The notes beneath the pieces were generated by a model. It had not been told where the DNA came from. It was given only the letters and a program-made list of their open reading frames with translations, and made no database searches. A program made the translations under genes and the position numbers. From Deltaproteobacteria bacterium (GTDB lineage: Bacteria; Desulfobacterota; SM23-61), in NCBI GenBank assembly GCA_026388915.1, contig JAPLIW010000630.1:1-5224 (forward strand): a stretch of 5,224 bases of DNA, in the 5' to 3' direction. Positions 4,651-5,224 of this stretch are shown here, one piece after another (within the stretch, counting starts at the first letter, position 1; each line of letters starts with the position of its first letter).

Positions 4651-4712
4651 TGGTTTCAATTCAGCCTTTTGAAAAAAATATCAAATCCATATCGACTGAG
4701 ATACCCCTCGCT

Positions 4713-4759
4713 GAAATCCCCCCTGCCCCCCTTTGCAAAGGGGGGTTGGGGGGGATTTC
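4713..4759. repeat. G/C-run palindromic repeat, copy 2
   Basis: A 47-bp palindrome with a perfect 20-bp centre (six C, TTTGCAAA, six G) and outer ends GAAATCCCCCC and GGGGGGATTTC. The right arm is identical over 23 nt to copy 1 at 1161-1210 and lies in the same orientation; the left arms and centres differ. No U-run follows, so a terminator role is not supported. Confidence 0.9.
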
Positions 4760-4812
4760 TGGGAAATCTTTTCAGAAGGTAAAAGTTGACTTTTTCAAAG
4801 AGCTAAAGTGTC

Positions 4813-4847
4813 ACGTTATTTGTTATAAGTTATTCGTTGCTCGTTCC
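4813..4847. repeat. CGTTATT heptamer array in the gspE-gspF gap
   Basis: Five 7-bp units in register: CGTTATT, TGTTATA, AGTTATT, CGTTGCT and CGTTCCT. It passes directly into the 6-bp-period array at 4849. Confidence 0.8.
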
Positions 4848-4848
4848 T

Positions 4849-4897
4849 TTTTCCTTACCCTTAGCCTCAGCCTTGACCTCAACCTTTTTCCTTATCC
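4849..4897. repeat. 6-bp-period array ending in CC, gspE-gspF gap
   Basis: Hexamers of the form NNNNCC: TTTTCC, TTACCC, TTAGCC, TCAGCC, TTGACC, TCAACC, then one 7-bp step TTTTTCC and TTATCC. On the minus strand these read as GG-starting words such as GGTTGA and GGCTAA. A 6-bp period is compatible with a reading frame, but no start, ribosome binding site or continuing gene supports coding. Confidence 0.75.
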
Positions 4898-4991
4898 TCA
4901 AGCGAAGCGATCCTCAAGGCCCGAAGGGCCGATCCTCGAGTCACGCCATCGGCGTGACGGTCCTCAAGGCCGCCTTTATGGCGGCCGGTCC
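4894..4991 (-). repeat. Chain of hairpins separated by a TTGAGGATC-type spacer, directly after gspE
   Basis: Three perfect hairpins in a row. 4968-4986: 7-bp stem GGCCGCC with a 5-nt loop. 4940-4958: 8-bp stem GTCACGCC with a 3-nt loop. 4918-4930: 5-bp stem GGCCC with a 3-nt loop. A weak AGCGAAGC element follows at 4901-4908. They are separated on the plus strand by ATCCTCAAG, GATCCTCAAG, GATCCTCGAG and GGTCCTCAAG. The related word GGTCCTTA overlaps the gspE stop codon. The stems differ in sequence while the spacers are conserved. It could be a mRNA-stabilising or attenuating structure in the gspE-gspF message, or a modular repeat; its function is unknown. Confidence 0.85.
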
Positions 4992-5224
4992 TTATTCCTG
5001 CGTCACTCTCACCAGTTCTTCCAGCGTGGTGATCCCGGCCAGCACTTTTTCCGCCCCGTCGTCCCGCAGGGCCTTCATCCCCCCCTCCAGGGCTTTCCGG
5101 GCTATGGTGGTGGAGTCCGCCTTCCTCATGATCAGCTGGCGGATGGGCTCGGAAATGAACAGGGCCTCATAGATGCCCGTCCTCCCGCGGTATCCGGTGC
5201 CGGCACAGGCCGGGCATCCCACCC
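4992..5224 (-). CDS. gspE: GspE, T2SS assembly ATPase (3' end only, truncated by window edge)
   Basis: C-terminal 77 residues of the hexameric cytoplasmic ATPase that powers pseudopilus assembly through GspF and GspL. Seen: GCPACAGTGYRGRTGIYE, the second CxxC pair of the tetracysteine zinc-binding motif followed by the conserved GYRGRTGIYE. After it come the C-terminal domain residues IRQLI and ALRDDGAEKVLAGITTLEELVRVTQE, the usual end of GspE. The nucleotide-binding Walker motifs and the first CxxC pair lie beyond the window. The stop TAA is at 4992-4994. The related PilB ATPase is an alternative on this short stretch, but the RVT(Q/K)E end and the following gspF-K genes support GspE. It is followed immediately by a chain of hairpins. 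Confidence 0.95.
   Translation of the reverse strand, partial: VGCPACAGTGYRGRTGIYEALFISEPIRQLIMRKADSTTIARKALEGGMKALRDDGAEKVLAGITTLEELVRVTQE

Noticed and set aside
4894..4991. Hairpin chain as a tRNA or other structured RNA gene
   Set aside because: The stems are independent, do not form a cloverleaf and match no RNA family I recognise.
4837..5172. Plus-strand ORF of 111 aa across the hairpin chain and gspE end
   Set aside because: It is antisense to gspE, depends on the repeat region for its first half and has no ribosome binding site.

Overview
The window is part of a type II secretion system (T2SS, general secretory pathway) operon, read entirely from the minus strand. In transcription order, from high to low coordinates, it holds the 3' end of gspE (assembly ATPase), gspF (inner-membrane platform), gspG (major pseudopilin), gspH, gspI and gspJ (minor pseudopilins) and the 5' end of gspK (tip minor pseudopilin). 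This E-F-G-H-I-J-K order is the classical one. gspE and gspK run off the window. No gspC, gspD, gspL or gspM is visible.

The genes work as one machine. GspE hydrolyses ATP at the cytoplasmic face and GspF couples it to the membrane. GspG polymerises into a short periplasmic pseudopilus, and the H/I/J/K complex caps it. The pilus pushes folded exoproteins through the outer-membrane secretin. All five pseudopilins carry a basic leader ending in Gly before a hydrophobic helix, so a prepilin peptidase (GspO/PilD) must exist elsewhere in the genome.

The unusual part is what lies between the genes. Only gspG and gspH overlap (47 nt). The other five junctions have gaps of about 240-390 nt, and these are packed with several families of short-period degenerate repeats and palindromes. 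E-F (4617-4991): a chain of hairpins directly after the gspE stop, a 6-bp-period array, 7-bp-period CGTTATT arrays and a G/C-run palindrome. F-G (3122-3401): mostly 7-bp-period words of the CCTGAAT/CTGACCG/CGTTATT types. H-I (1893-2175) and I-J (1121-1511): 9-bp-period CTCTGCG/CGCAGAG arrays in opposing orientations, plus a second copy of the G/C-run palindrome in I-J. J-K (183-424): 10-bp-period arrays of the TTATCTGTGT type and a 29-bp palindrome. A decamer CACCRCAGAG sits 7-11 nt after the stop codons of gspH, gspI and gspJ.

The GC-rich coding sequence, the classical gsp order and this repeat style suggest an uncultured or environmental Gram-negative bacterium, perhaps of the Desulfobacterota/Deltaproteobacteria or a similar lineage. 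That assignment is a weak inference. No RNA genes, CRISPR arrays, transposase genes or convincing promoters or terminators were found.
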